Shown: positions 18,259 through 27,099, numbered from the stretch's first letter. The stretch: 64,000 bases of DNA from an uncultured Bacteroidales bacterium (GCA_905234765.1 CAJOIF010000002.1:1-64000); one strand, 5' to 3'. Made by a program: numbers and translations. The notes: a model not told the origin generated them from the sequence alone.

Positions 18259-19062
18259 TTACACCGCCTCCGCCATCAAATCTTTCCGTCCAATCAGACT
18301 GAAAATGGTGATTTCGTTGTCTTCGTTAAGGATGCGGAGCGTCCTCAAAACCTCGTTCAAAGTTGAGCCGCTGGTGGTTACATCGTCGATAATCAACACA
18401 TTCTGTTGGCGGATGGATTCACAGAGTCTTTCGTCAGCCTCGGATGCGAACCTCAAAAAGTCCATCATATAAGGACGAAAACGGCTCTTTTTCACATCTT
18501 TGGCGATAGTGAAATAGTCCTTCTGATGGATGAGGTCAAGCATTTTCTCAATGGATTGCCGTGCTTCCGCCTTTTGTGCCTCTGTGTAACGCGGGCGACC
18601 ATCTTCCAACACATCATCAAGGTATTGCTCCGTGTAAGCATCCATGTCGAAAGAAATGTTCGCGGGCAAGGCCTTCACCAACTCCATCTTCCGCAAGGTG
18701 GGCTGGGCAAAACGATAGATGTAGCGCAACATATACTGGTTGACCTTGCTCGACGACTCGGGCATTACCACAAGATTGTAATCGTACAAGTTGATTTTCT
18801 TGCTCAAATTGTCGATGGCGTTTTTGATGAAGTCCGTCAGATTAGGGTTGTCCTGCAAGTTTTTGGCGAACTTCACATAATTGATGAACGCGCTACGCAC
18901 ATTGCCATCCACTTGGTCAGAAAACTCATAACCATAATAGAAGCACTTGCCAAAAGCCCTCACCTGATAGCCTTCACCCGTCAGGTTAACGATATCTTCC
19001 GCGCCGTCGTGCTCGAAGTCGAACACAAACATCTGCTTCTCGTTGTCGAATGTTACGCCCAT
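18259..19062 (-). CDS. Phosphoribosyltransferase-like protein
   Basis: The protein has 267 residues from the ATG at 19062; the longer frame to 19152 crosses the promoter. The only clear motif is NVLIIDDVTTSGSTLNEVL (about residues 219-237), the PRPP-binding loop of type I phosphoribosyltransferases, with the acidic pair and TTSGST. The N-terminal 200 residues match no purine or pyrimidine salvage enzyme that I recognise and contain a charged middle section. It could be a divergent phosphoribosyltransferase or a regulator using that fold, as in PurR or ComF-type proteins. It has its own TATTTTTG promoter element. Confidence 0.78.
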   Translation of the reverse strand: MGVTFDNEKQMFVFDFEHDGAEDIVNLTGEGYQVRAFGKCFYYGYEFSDQVDGNVRSAFINYVKFAKNLQDNPNLTDFIKNAIDNLSKKINLYDYNLVVMPESSSKVNQYMLRYIYRFAQPTLRKMELVKALPANISFDMDAYTEQYLDDVLEDGRPRYTEAQKAEARQSIEKMLDLIHQKDYFTIAKDVKKSRFRPYMMDFLRFASEADERLCESIRQQNVLIIDDVTTSGSTLNEVLRTLRILNEDNEITIFSLIGRKDLMAEAV

Positions 19063-19082
19063 AGATTTTGTTTTTTCAATTG

Positions 19083-19090
19083 CAAAAATA
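19083..19090 (-). promoter_or_regulatory. -7 element TATTTTTG for the phosphoribosyltransferase-like gene
   Basis: A perfect TAnnTTTG match on the minus strand, 21 bp before the start codon. Confidence 0.6.
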
Positions 19091-19193
19091 CAATAAATCC
19101 ACAAAATCCAATGACTTTCAAAAAACTTAGCCAAACAAATCATCCTTAACAACCTCCTTCTGCTCCAGCCTTTTACTATACAAAATGCATTAT

Positions 19194-19316
19194 ATTCTGC
19201 CGTTTGAAGTGTTTTTGTGCTGAATCGGCAAGATATAGTGTATTATTTTCTGCCGATTCTTGGTGTTTTTATATGGAATCGGCAAGATATAATAGTATAT
19301 ATCCTGCCGATTCCTG
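19194..19316. repeat. Tandem hairpin repeats, about 54-bp period
   Basis: Two units each carry arms GAATCGGCA and TGCCGATTC (19222-19230 with 19251-19259; 19276-19284 with 19305-19313). The stem extends into GATATA/TATAT sequence, and the units are separated by GTGTTTTT-type linkers. A decayed half unit precedes them (TTCTGCCGTTTGAAGTGTTT from 19195). The repeats fill the 280-bp gap between two minus-strand genes. Confidence 0.75.
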
Positions 19317-19342
19317 CTTTTTTCAGTGCTTTTTGCCTTGGA

Positions 19343-20581
19343 TCACCTCGTCAAACAAGCATCCAAATCCTTTGTCAAGGTCTCCTGATCCATATGCTGT
19401 CCGATGAAGACGAGCTTCTGCATTCGGTCGCCGTAGGTGTCGTCCCAGTCGCGGCGGAGGGTGGGCTCACGATCCATGAAGGCCTCCAACTCGTCGGCAG
19501 GCATCGTGGCAAACCACTGACCCGCGTCGCGAAGCTGTACTTGTTTGCCCGCCTGCTCAAAGATGTAGCAGTTGTCGTATTCGTTCCTGAAGTAACAGAT
19601 GCCCTTCACGCGAATCACGTTCTTCGGCAGCTTACGTGCCACAAACTCGTCGAAACGTGCCATGTTGAACGGCTGGCGACGGTAATATACAAAGGTGCCG
19701 ATGCCATATTCCTCCACTTCGCCGCCTTCGTGGTCGTGGTGATGGTGGTGGTGATGGCCGTGCTCCTCTTCCTCGTCATCATCGTCATGGTCGTGATGCT
19801 CATGATGGTGATGATGTTCGTGGTCGTCGTCATCATCATCGTCCTCAACGACAGCACCTTCAACCTCTTTAATCCAAGTGGCAGAGGTAGCCACCTTGTC
19901 GAAGTCGAACATGTGGGTGTTGAGGATCTTGTCGAAGTCCACCTCACCATAGTCGCAGGGGATGATTTCGGCAGTAGGCTGCAAGGCACGGATGATGCTC
20001 TTGACGCGACCCAGTTCTTCGGGTGTGACTTCGGAGGCTTTGTTAAGCAAAATGATGTTACAGAATTCAATCTGCTGGATGACCAAGCTTTCCAAGTCGT
20101 CTTCGGCCAGGTTTTTCTTCATCAGATCATCGCCACAGCTGAACTCGCTCTGCATGCGCAACGCATCGACCACGGTTACAATGCAGTCCAAAATGGGCAG
20201 ACCGTCCTTGGTGAGTTGCCAAGCCAGGTCGGGGAAGGAGCAAATCGTTTGGGCAATGGGCTCCGGCTCGCAGATGCCGCTGGCCTCGATGACGATGTAA
20301 TCGAACCGCTGCATGACGATAATCTCGTGCAGCTGCTGAATCAAGTCCATCTTCAAAGTGCAGCAGATGCAGCCGTTCTGCAAAGCAACTAAACTGTCGT
20401 CTTTTTGACCTACAACACCGCCCTTTTCAATCAGGTCGGCATCGATGTTCACCTCACCGATGTCGTTGACAATCACGGCAAACTTGATGCCCTTGCGGTT
20501 GTTCAATATCTTGTTGACCAAGGTGGTCTTGCCGCTACCGAGGTAACCGGTGAGCAGCAATACGGGTATGTCTTTTTTCAT
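19343..20581 (-). CDS. COG0523 (CobW/ZNG1-type) GTPase with histidine-rich metal-binding region
   Basis: The protein has 412 residues from the ATG at 20581. Walker A is GYLGSGKTT (residues 12-20), the metal-binding CxCC motif is CICC (71-74), and NDIGEVNIDA follows the GTPase switch pattern. Residues about 245-287 are a run of Asp, Glu and His that could hold many zinc ions. The C-terminal CobW_C domain is present (PFNMARFDEF, VKGICYF). This family delivers zinc, cobalt or nickel to client enzymes, and the His-rich type is mostly linked to zinc or nickel. A longer frame to 20743 crosses the inverted repeat and promoter and is not used. Confidence 0.92.
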   Translation of the reverse strand: MKKDIPVLLLTGYLGSGKTTLVNKILNNRKGIKFAVIVNDIGEVNIDADLIEKGGVVGQKDDSLVALQNGCICCTLKMDLIQQLHEIIVMQRFDYIVIEASGICEPEPIAQTICSFPDLAWQLTKDGLPILDCIVTVVDALRMQSEFSCGDDLMKKNLAEDDLESLVIQQIEFCNIILLNKASEVTPEELGRVKSIIRALQPTAEIIPCDYGEVDFDKILNTHMFDFDKVATSATWIKEVEGAVVEDDDDDDDHEHHHHHEHHDHDDDDEEEEHGHHHHHHHDHEGGEVEEYGIGTFVYYRRQPFNMARFDEFVARKLPKNVIRVKGICYFRNEYDNCYIFEQAGKQVQLRDAGQWFATMPADELEAFMDREPTLRRDWDDTYGDRMQKLVFIGQHMDQETLTKDLDACLTR

Positions 20582-20606
20582 TTTTCGTGCTTTTTTAAAC
20601 GAGATG

Positions 20607-20614
20607 CAAAGGTA
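20607..20614 (-). promoter_or_regulatory. -7 element TACCTTTG for the COG0523 GTPase
   Basis: A perfect TAnnTTTG match on the minus strand, 26 bp before the start codon. No Zur-type palindrome was recognised nearby. Confidence 0.6.
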
Positions 20615-20642
20615 AGAAAATTCAAGATAATAATTACAAAAT

Positions 20643-20769
20643 AGATTCCCTTCGGGAATGGAGTTATTCATATAGTTAAATGCGGCGGCAAATAGATCCC
20701 ACGAACTATAAACACCACAAGCCGCCGCAGAAAGAAAAGACAAAGAAACTCCATTCCCGAAGGGAATCT
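20643..20769. repeat. 127-bp inverted-repeat element (MITE- or BIME-like)
   Basis: The outer arms (20643-20665 and 20747-20769) are a perfect 23-bp inverted repeat. Each arm itself folds (ATTCCC-TTC-GGGAAT). A second perfect 9-bp pair lies inside (20681-20689 with 20721-20729, GC-rich). The element has no coding potential and separates two divergent promoters. Confidence 0.85.
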
Positions 20770-20780
20770 CATTTTTTTAC

Positions 20781-20788
20781 TACTTTTG
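20781..20788 (+). promoter_or_regulatory. -7 element TACTTTTG for the GAF-domain reductase
   Basis: A perfect TAnnTTTG match, 21 bp before the start codon and 12 bp after the inverted-repeat element, so the -33 region falls inside the repeat. Confidence 0.6.
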
Positions 20789-20808
20789 CAGAAATAAGAT
20801 TGAAAAAT

Positions 20809-21261
20809 ATGAGCAAACAAGAAACCTACAAACTCCTTCTCGCGCAAGTCAAGGCGATGGTGAAGGACGAGGCCGACCCTGTCGCCAATATGGCCAATGT
20901 GGCCGCACTGATACAAGAGGCCTTCCGCTTCTGGTGGACGGGCTTTTACCGCGTCATCGACAACCAGCTGGTACTGGGTCCCTTCCAAGGTCCCGTGGCC
21001 TGCACCCGCATCGGGTTCGGCAAGGGCGTTTGCGGCACGTCATGGAAAGAACGCAAAACCATCGTGGTTGAGGATGTTGAACAATTCCCTGGCCACATTG
21101 CATGCAGCAGTGAATCGAAAAGCGAAATCGTGGTACCTTTATATAAAGGTGAAGATGTCATTGGTGTGCTTGACATCGACAGCGAGCGTTTGTCCACGTT
21201 TGACGCCACCGACCAACTTTGGTTAGAGCAGATTGCCGAGGTGGTTTCTGGAGTTCTATAA
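20809..21261 (+). CDS. msrC: Free methionine-(R)-sulfoxide reductase (GAF domain)
   Basis: The 150-residue single GAF-domain enzyme reduces free methionine-R-sulfoxide in the cytosol with thioredoxin. The three family cysteines are at 65, 75 and 99. Their spacings (10 and 24) are the same as those of E. coli fRMsr (84, 94, 118), in the contexts ACTRIGFGKGVCG and HIACSSES. The start at 20809 follows a good promoter; the longer frame from 20680 would read through the inverted repeat. Its last codons overlap the convergent LysR-type regulator by 6 bp. Confidence 0.92.
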   Translation: MSKQETYKLLLAQVKAMVKDEADPVANMANVAALIQEAFRFWWTGFYRVIDNQLVLGPFQGPVACTRIGFGKGVCGTSWKERKTIVVEDVEQFPGHIACSSESKSEIVVPLYKGEDVIGVLDIDSERLSTFDATDQLWLEQIAEVVSGVL

Positions 21262-22182
21262 CCGTAAATACTCGGTCATAATCACGCTGTCCCACAACTC
21301 GTATGGAATGATGGTTTTTATAGACCTTATCACGATGTTCATGATCTGCTCGTGAATGTAATCTTTCCGAATAGCAAGGCAGATTGTCCTTTTCGGCACA
21401 GGGTTGACGATGGGCTTCAGACATTTTCGCATCGATGCCGACAGAAACTTGATGTGCGTCTCAGGGATGATGGTGATGCCCCCAGTTTCGTTGGCAATTT
21501 GCAATAGGATGCCCACTCGTCCACCTTCATACATCTTCTCATAGGTGAAAGCCTCGCCTGGTTTCAACATGGACCTAACGAACAGGCGAACGCCATCTTT
21601 CATGATCCAAACTGGGTTGTCTAAGACATGGTCCCGTTCCAAACTCTCCTGCCGCGCCATGGCATTTTCGGGAGAAACATAGGCGAAGAACCTTTCATAA
21701 TATAAAGGTATCTCCAACAAGTCAGGATCGTTGACGGGAGCCGTCAAAATGCCCATGTCAATCTCCGCTTTTTTCAGTTTGGCCAGGATGGTGGTCGTAA
21801 TCATCTCCTCCGTCCGCAAACGAAGCGCAGGATAACGCAACCTCATGAACTTAAACATTTCCGCCATCAGCACAGGAGCCACCGAAGTCGTCATGGCGAT
21901 GTTCAAATCACCTGAACTGAGTTCTTTCTCCGAGCGCGTCAACTCGACCAACTGTTTGGAGTGATAAACCACCTGTCGGGCCTCGTCTATTATCTTCCTA
22001 CCGATTTCCGTCACCGAAACAGGATGCGTCTCTCGATTGAAAATCCTCACATCCAGTTCTTCTTCCAGTTTTTTCACCATCAAGCTCATGGTGGACTGTG
22101 TCACGCCGCAAGCCTCGGCAGCCTCCACAAAATAGCCGTGATCCTCTAATGCTATAATGTATTCCAATTGCTGTAAAGTCAT
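21256..22182 (-). CDS. LysR-type regulator, OxyR-like but without the redox cysteines
   Basis: The 308-residue LysR-family activator has an N-terminal winged helix (LEYIIALEDHGYFVEAAEA) and a substrate-binding domain of the OxyR/CysB shape. The region where OxyR carries its two reactive cysteines (GHCLRDQALEFC in E. coli) here reads KDGVRLFVRSM, with no cysteine. So it either senses something other than peroxide or uses another mechanism. It is convergent with the sulfoxide reductase and divergent from trkH; two TAnnTTTG elements lie back to back in the 98-bp gap, so it may regulate trkH as well as itself. Confidence 0.88.
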   Translation of the reverse strand: MTLQQLEYIIALEDHGYFVEAAEACGVTQSTMSLMVKKLEEELDVRIFNRETHPVSVTEIGRKIIDEARQVVYHSKQLVELTRSEKELSSGDLNIAMTTSVAPVLMAEMFKFMRLRYPALRLRTEEMITTTILAKLKKAEIDMGILTAPVNDPDLLEIPLYYERFFAYVSPENAMARQESLERDHVLDNPVWIMKDGVRLFVRSMLKPGEAFTYEKMYEGGRVGILLQIANETGGITIIPETHIKFLSASMRKCLKPIVNPVPKRTICLAIRKDYIHEQIMNIVIRSIKTIIPYELWDSVIMTEYLRL

Positions 22183-22203
22183 CTTTATTGATTTTTATCA
22201 ATG

Positions 22204-22211
22204 CAAAGATA
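22204..22211 (-). promoter_or_regulatory. -7 element TATCTTTG for the LysR-type regulator
   Basis: A perfect TAnnTTTG match on the minus strand, 22 bp before the start codon. The leader contains a small ATTGAT...ATCAAT inverted repeat (about 22188-22203), a possible LysR operator half. Confidence 0.55.
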
Positions 22212-22246
22212 AATATTATTATGTTGACTCATAAAGTTTGCCCAAA

Positions 22247-22254
22247 TATTTTTG
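22247..22254 (+). promoter_or_regulatory. -7 element TATTTTTG for trkH
   Basis: A perfect TAnnTTTG match, 27 bp before the trkH start. Confidence 0.55.
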
Positions 22255-22280
22255 CTGCCGTTATCCAAAATTGACAGAAA

Positions 22281-23735
22281 ATGAAAAAATGGAATACTAC
22301 CATACGTTATGCTGGATTCTCCCTGATAGGCGTTTCGCTCCTTATGTACTTGTCTGCATTCATTGCCTTTCGAAACAACAGCGATGACAGTTTCTTCCCT
22401 TTGGTTTTCTCCGCCATGGCGACCACACTATGCGGCTTCTTTGCGATCATAAGGACCCAACCACAAGAGAATATGAGCGTTGAGGACGGTTACCGCATCG
22501 TCACAGGCTGTTGGATTGCGGCCTGTATCTTTGGTGCCATACCTTATATTATGTACGGCAGCGAGTTCACCGTCATCAACGCCTTTTTCGAGAGTGTCTC
22601 GGGCTTCACGACCACAGGGGCTTCTATCTTGAACGACATTGAGGCCTTGCCCAAAGGACTGCAATTCTGGCGCATCGCCTCGGCGTGGATTGGCGGCATC
22701 GGCATCGTTACCCTTGTCTCGTTGGTCATCTCAGCACAACACGACCGCCATTCCGTCTTGGCCAGTGCCGAGTTGTCGGATCTCACTAAATCATACTATG
22801 GTGGTCGAAAAAAACATTTCGTCTACAGGATGCTTGCCGTCTATGTCGTCATCACTGCGGCCTCAACCATCGCACTGAGACTCAACAAAATACCCTGGTT
22901 CGATGCCACAACCTTGGCCATGTCGGCTTGCAGCACCTGTGGCTTTTGCATCAAAAACACCAGCGTTGCGTTCTATAATAGTGTTGCAGTCGAACTCATC
23001 CTCATCGTGGCCATGATGATGGGAGCCACCAATTTCAGTCTTATGTTTTCTACTATTTGGCCCGACAGTCGAACCCGAAAGAACCTTTTCAATACACAAG
23101 TCGTCCGGTGGTTCTTGGCTCTTGTTGCAATAGCCATACTCGCCGTCACGTCTAATCTATATTTCAGCGGTTATTGCGCTTCTTTCTCAAGGGCACTGCG
23201 CTTAGCAGCTTTCCAGGTCTGTTCGCTCAGCACCACGACTGGCTTCGCCACCGCCGATACCAACCTCTGGCCAACGGGCAGCATGGGCATACTGATACTT
23301 TGTTCCTTGGTATGCGGTTGCTCAGGATCCACCTCGGGCGGCATGAAAATGGATCGTTTTGTCATCGTCATCAAGAGTCTGAAAGGTATGGTGAGGTCAC
23401 TCGTTGGAGCCTACAATGTCACCAACGTCAAGATCGAAGGAAAGGTGAAAACGGAAGAGAACTTCACCTCGGTGTTAACCTTCATGGGCACTTACATCCT
23501 CATCATCGCTTTCGGCACCATCGTCTTTGCCATCAGCATGGATTTCAAGACATCTTTATCGGCTGCCATCGCCTGCATAGGCAGTGTCGGACCAGGCTTC
23601 GGTGATGTCGGTTCGTTGGACAACTATGCCAGTTTTATGGGCTTTCAGAAAGTGATTGCCATGGTCATCATGCTCTTAGGCCGTGTGGAGATTTTCCCCA
23701 TGTTGATTGCCCTTAGAAGCTTTTTCCGTCAATGA
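22281..23735 (+). CDS. trkH: TrkH/KtrB-family potassium uptake protein
   Basis: The 484-residue inner-membrane potassium channel/transporter subunit has four pore loops, recognisable as SGFTTTGAS, SACSTCGFC, STTTGFATAD and GSVGPGFGDVG. These give the selectivity filter with its conserved glycines. The KTN/RCK partner (TrkA) that gates it is not in the window. The gene may be co-transcribed with the DUF389 gene, which starts 51 bp downstream. It is divergent from the OxyR-like regulator. Confidence 0.94.
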   Translation: MKKWNTTIRYAGFSLIGVSLLMYLSAFIAFRNNSDDSFFPLVFSAMATTLCGFFAIIRTQPQENMSVEDGYRIVTGCWIAACIFGAIPYIMYGSEFTVINAFFESVSGFTTTGASILNDIEALPKGLQFWRIASAWIGGIGIVTLVSLVISAQHDRHSVLASAELSDLTKSYYGGRKKHFVYRMLAVYVVITAASTIALRLNKIPWFDATTLAMSACSTCGFCIKNTSVAFYNSVAVELILIVAMMMGATNFSLMFSTIWPDSRTRKNLFNTQVVRWFLALVAIAILAVTSNLYFSGYCASFSRALRLAAFQVCSLSTTTGFATADTNLWPTGSMGILILCSLVCGCSGSTSGGMKMDRFVIVIKSLKGMVRSLVGAYNVTNVKIEGKVKTEENFTSVLTFMGTYILIIAFGTIVFAISMDFKTSLSAAIACIGSVGPGFGDVGSLDNYASFMGFQKVIAMVIMLLGRVEIFPMLIALRSFFRQ

Positions 23736-23786
23736 TTCTTGCACAATTCAAGTATTTTGCAGACTTTTGCAAAAATTTCGATCCAA

Positions 23787-25142
23787 ATGAAAAACATTTT
23801 CCATAGAGTCCTGATTTACCTGAAATCTATCATCCATTTTTCTGACGAAATCGACTACGAACACGCCTCTCTCTCCATCCGAAAGAACATCGCTTTCCGT
23901 GGCACCAACGTGTTCATCTTGGCTTGTGCCATCATCATCGCCTCTGTGGGACTTAACGTCAACTCCATCCCCGTCATCATCGGCGCGATGTTGGTCTCGC
24001 CCGTGATGGGCCCGATTTTGGGTTTCGGACTTGGACTTGGCACGGAAGACAACCGTCTGCTGAAAGACTCATTGAAAAACCTCGGCGTGATGGTGGGCAT
24101 CAGCATCATCGCCTCATCGCTGTTTTTCCTGCTCAGTCCCTTGAGCCTCGCCAATCCTTCGGAGTTGCTGGCCCGTACCAATCCCACCATCTATGACGTG
24201 TTGATCGCTCTCTTCGGCGGTTTGGCTGGCATTATCGAGATCTCACGCAAGGACAAAGGCACCGTTATCTCGGGCGTGGCCATCGCCACCGCCTTGATGC
24301 CCCCTCTCTGCACCGTGGGTTACGGGCTTTCCATTTGGAACTGGAACTATGTGCTTGGCGCACTTTATCTGTTCACCATCAACAGCATCTTCATCGCCTT
24401 GGCTACTTTCCTCGCCGTGAAATATTTCAGATTTCCCGCTGTGGAAACGGACGAGCAGCGACGTCGACTCCCGAAAAGCGCGGTTTACATCATCCTGCTT
24501 ATCGTCATCGTGCCTAGCATCATCTCCGCCATCAGCGTCATCAAGGAGAACAACTTCATGATCCATTCGGAAAAGGTTGTGACCGACAACAAGAACCTTG
24601 GCAAGTGCTTCATCTACGACTACAAGGCCACCTATTCGCGCAAGTCACCCACTTTGGAACTTTTCCTCGCTGGCGAAACTTTGACCGATGAAGCCAAGAA
24701 GAAACTATACAGAAGTGCTGAGGAATACGGCATCACCCGTAGCCAAATCGTCTTCCACGAAGACGCTACCAGTATGCGTCAAGAGTTCTCTGAAGTGGAA
24801 ATCGTGAAAGGCATTTACGAACAAACCGACAAACAAATCCAACGGTTAAACGACAGCATTGCCAAACTCGGCCAACAACTGACCGACTACAAAGCAAAGG
24901 AACTGCCCGTTGAAGCGGTATCAAAAGAGATGTTTGCACAATATCCCAACGTGAAGAGCCTCAGCCTAACCCGTGGCTCCGTCGTCGATGCAGATACCCA
25001 ACGCGAAACCGAGCGAATCATGGCTTTCGTCACCACCACCGATTCGATGGATGCCGAAATGCAAGACCGCCTCACACGCTGGCTAAAGGTACGTATTAAC
25101 AACGAAAATGTGATTGTGGTGAGCGAAACAGTTGAGCCTTAA
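23787..25142 (+). CDS. DUF389 (TIGR00341-type) membrane protein
   Basis: The protein has 451 residues from the ATG at 23787; the frame opens at 23739 with a non-ATG codon. The N-terminal half is a multi-helix membrane domain with the family signature ASVGLNVNSIPVIIGAMLVS followed by PVMGPILG. The C-terminal 200 residues are soluble, with a coiled-coil stretch (about 345-385) and a small alpha/beta end. The function of the family is unknown. It follows trkH on the same strand and ends 4 bp before the convergent ABC-F gene. Confidence 0.88.
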   Translation: MKNIFHRVLIYLKSIIHFSDEIDYEHASLSIRKNIAFRGTNVFILACAIIIASVGLNVNSIPVIIGAMLVSPVMGPILGFGLGLGTEDNRLLKDSLKNLGVMVGISIIASSLFFLLSPLSLANPSELLARTNPTIYDVLIALFGGLAGIIEISRKDKGTVISGVAIATALMPPLCTVGYGLSIWNWNYVLGALYLFTINSIFIALATFLAVKYFRFPAVETDEQRRRLPKSAVYIILLIVIVPSIISAISVIKENNFMIHSEKVVTDNKNLGKCFIYDYKATYSRKSPTLELFLAGETLTDEAKKKLYRSAEEYGITRSQIVFHEDATSMRQEFSEVEIVKGIYEQTDKQIQRLNDSIAKLGQQLTDYKAKELPVEAVSKEMFAQYPNVKSLSLTRGSVVDADTQRETERIMAFVTTTDSMDAEMQDRLTRWLKVRINNENVIVVSETVEP

Positions 25143-25146
25143 TCAC

Positions 25147-27099
25147 TTACTTGTCATATTCTGCCATTACTTCCTCGCGCTCGATTTGCTTTTCGCTCCA
25201 ATCGTCCAAAAGGGTTTGCAGTTCCTCTTTCTTCTTGCCATAGGCCCAGTACCAGTCGTTATCTATCTTGATATCAGGATGTTGTTCGGGATGGGCCATG
25301 ACGGCATCCTGCTCAGCCAATTCCACTTCCAGTTTTTCGATTGCGGACTCCAAGCGTTGGATTTCCTTGTCGACCTTGCGCAACTTGGCATCAATCTGCT
25401 TCTTGCGCTCGTAGTTGAGCTTGTTTTGTGATTGCGGCACGACTTCTTGTACCTTTGTCTGTTTGGCAACAACCTCTAATTCTTTCAGATGGTTGAGGTT
25501 TTTCTGTTCCAAGAAATCATAGATGTCGCCGATGTATTCCTTGATGTTCGGCTTGCGGAACTCGTAGACCTTGTTGGTCAAGCCTTGCAGAAAGTCGCGG
25601 TCGTGGGAAACGACAATCAATGTGCCATCGTATTGGATGAGTGCGTTCTTAAGGATGTCCTTCGAAAGCATGTCCAAATGATTGGTCGGTTCGTCAAGGA
25701 CAAGGAGATTGGTCGGAAAAAGGAGCATCTTGGCCAAGGACAAACGGGCTTTTTCGCCACCGGAAAGCACCTTCACCTTCTTATCGATGTCATCGCCACG
25801 AAACAGGAACGAGCCCAACAAGGCCTTCACTTTCAGACGCATATCACCCACCGCGACATCGTCCAAAGTCTCAAAAACGGTCTTATTCATATCCAGCATA
25901 TCCTGCTGGTTCTGTGCATAATACCCAATCTTGACCTCGTGTCCGAGTTTCACCTCGCCTTCATGGTCGAGCACACCACAAATGATTTTCGACAACGTGG
26001 ATTTTCCTTCGCCATTGCGCCCCACAAAAGCTATCTTCTCCCCTCTCGGAATCAACAAGTTAACATCTTTCAAGATGACATTGTCGCCATAGGACTTGCC
26101 CACATGGTTCAGTTCCAAGGTCACCTTGCCAGAATGCGGTGCAGGCGGAAACTTGAAGTGGATGGAAGTGCTGTCGATGTCGTCAACGACAATCTCATCC
26201 ATTTTTTCAAGGAGTTTCACACGGCTTTGCACCTGTTTGGCCTTGGTAGCCTTGTAACGAAACCGCTCAATGAACGCTTCGATATTCTTGATTTCGCGCT
26301 GTTGGTTCTCGTAGGCTGAGCGTTGCATATCGACACGCTCCTCGCGCAGACTGACGTAATCGGAATAGGGCACCTTGTAGTCGTAAATCTTACCGTTCGA
26401 GATTTCAACCGTGCGGATGGTGATGTTGTCCAAGAAAGCGCGGTCGTGACTCACCATCAAGATGGAACCATAGTAGGCTTTCAAGAAACCTTCCAACCAC
26501 TGAATCGACTCAATATCAAGGTGATTGGTCGGCTCGTCAAGCAATAAAAGATTTGGTTTCTTCAGCAGTATCTTGGCCAATTCCACGCGCATCTGCCAGC
26601 CATTGCTGAACTCGCGCATGGGACGCAGCATATCTTCATGACCAAAGCCCAAACCCACCAAGATCCGCTCCGCCTCACCCTCAATGCTATTGCCGCCAAG
26701 CAAAGCCAAACGGTCGTTCAAATTGTTCAGCTTGACGATAAGTTTCTCGTATTGTGGGCTTTCGTAATCGGTGCGGTCGGACAGTTCTTGTTGCAACCGT
26801 TCCGCATCGCGCTCCATTTGATGGTACTCATCAAAGGCTGACATGGCTTCGTCCAATACCGTCTTTGTGCTGTTCACATTCTTCTCCTGTGGCAAATAGC
26901 CAATAGTAACGCCTTGAGGGATAATCACATCGCCTTTCGATGGTTGTTCCAGACCGCAAATGAGTTTCAGTAGCGTGGTCTTGCCCGCGCCGTTCTTACC
27001 CACCAAACCGATGCGGTCCTTCTCGCGAATCAAGAAAGAGATGTCAGTGAAGAGATCCTCACCCGTGAAATGCATGCTCAGGTTCTGGATTGAAATCAT
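25147..27099 (-). CDS. ABC-F family ATPase (Uup/YdiF type)
   Basis: The 650-residue soluble protein has two ABC ATPase domains and no membrane segments. The Walker A motifs are GKNGAGKTT (about residues 36-44) and GRNGEGKST (about 354). The signature motifs include LSGGEKARLSLAKML, and both Walker B regions read LLLDEPTNHLD and LVLDEPTNHLD. A charged C-terminal coiled coil (about 560-640) is typical of Uup-like members. ABC-F proteins act on the ribosome, in translation quality control or antibiotic protection. No resistance-type linker can be judged by eye, so a housekeeping role is more likely. It has its own TACCTTTG promoter. Confidence 0.95.
   Translation of the reverse strand: MISIQNLSMHFTGEDLFTDISFLIREKDRIGLVGKNGAGKTTLLKLICGLEQPSKGDVIIPQGVTIGYLPQEKNVNSTKTVLDEAMSAFDEYHQMERDAERLQQELSDRTDYESPQYEKLIVKLNNLNDRLALLGGNSIEGEAERILVGLGFGHEDMLRPMREFSNGWQMRVELAKILLKKPNLLLLDEPTNHLDIESIQWLEGFLKAYYGSILMVSHDRAFLDNITIRTVEISNGKIYDYKVPYSDYVSLREERVDMQRSAYENQQREIKNIEAFIERFRYKATKAKQVQSRVKLLEKMDEIVVDDIDSTSIHFKFPPAPHSGKVTLELNHVGKSYGDNVILKDVNLLIPRGEKIAFVGRNGEGKSTLSKIICGVLDHEGEVKLGHEVKIGYYAQNQQDMLDMNKTVFETLDDVAVGDMRLKVKALLGSFLFRGDDIDKKVKVLSGGEKARLSLAKMLLFPTNLLVLDEPTNHLDMLSKDILKNALIQYDGTLIVVSHDRDFLQGLTNKVYEFRKPNIKEYIGDIYDFLEQKNLNHLKELEVVAKQTKVQEVVPQSQNKLNYERKKQIDAKLRKVDKEIQRLESAIEKLEVELAEQDAVMAHPEQHPDIKIDNDWYWAYGKKKEELQTLLDDWSEKQIEREEVMAEYDK

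Noticed and set aside
19194..19316. Possible CRISPR array
   Set aside because: Only two or three units, each a hairpin, with no constant-length unique spacers and no cas genes nearby.
19217..20392. 391-codon plus-strand frame over the COG0523 gene
   Set aside because: The Val/Met run in it is the complement of the Asp/His-rich metal-binding region. The minus strand has the intact GTPase motifs.
20582..20743. Longer start for the COG0523 gene at 20743
   Set aside because: The extension reads through the inverted-repeat element and the TACCTTTG promoter; the family start is at KKDIPVLLLTGYLGSGKT.
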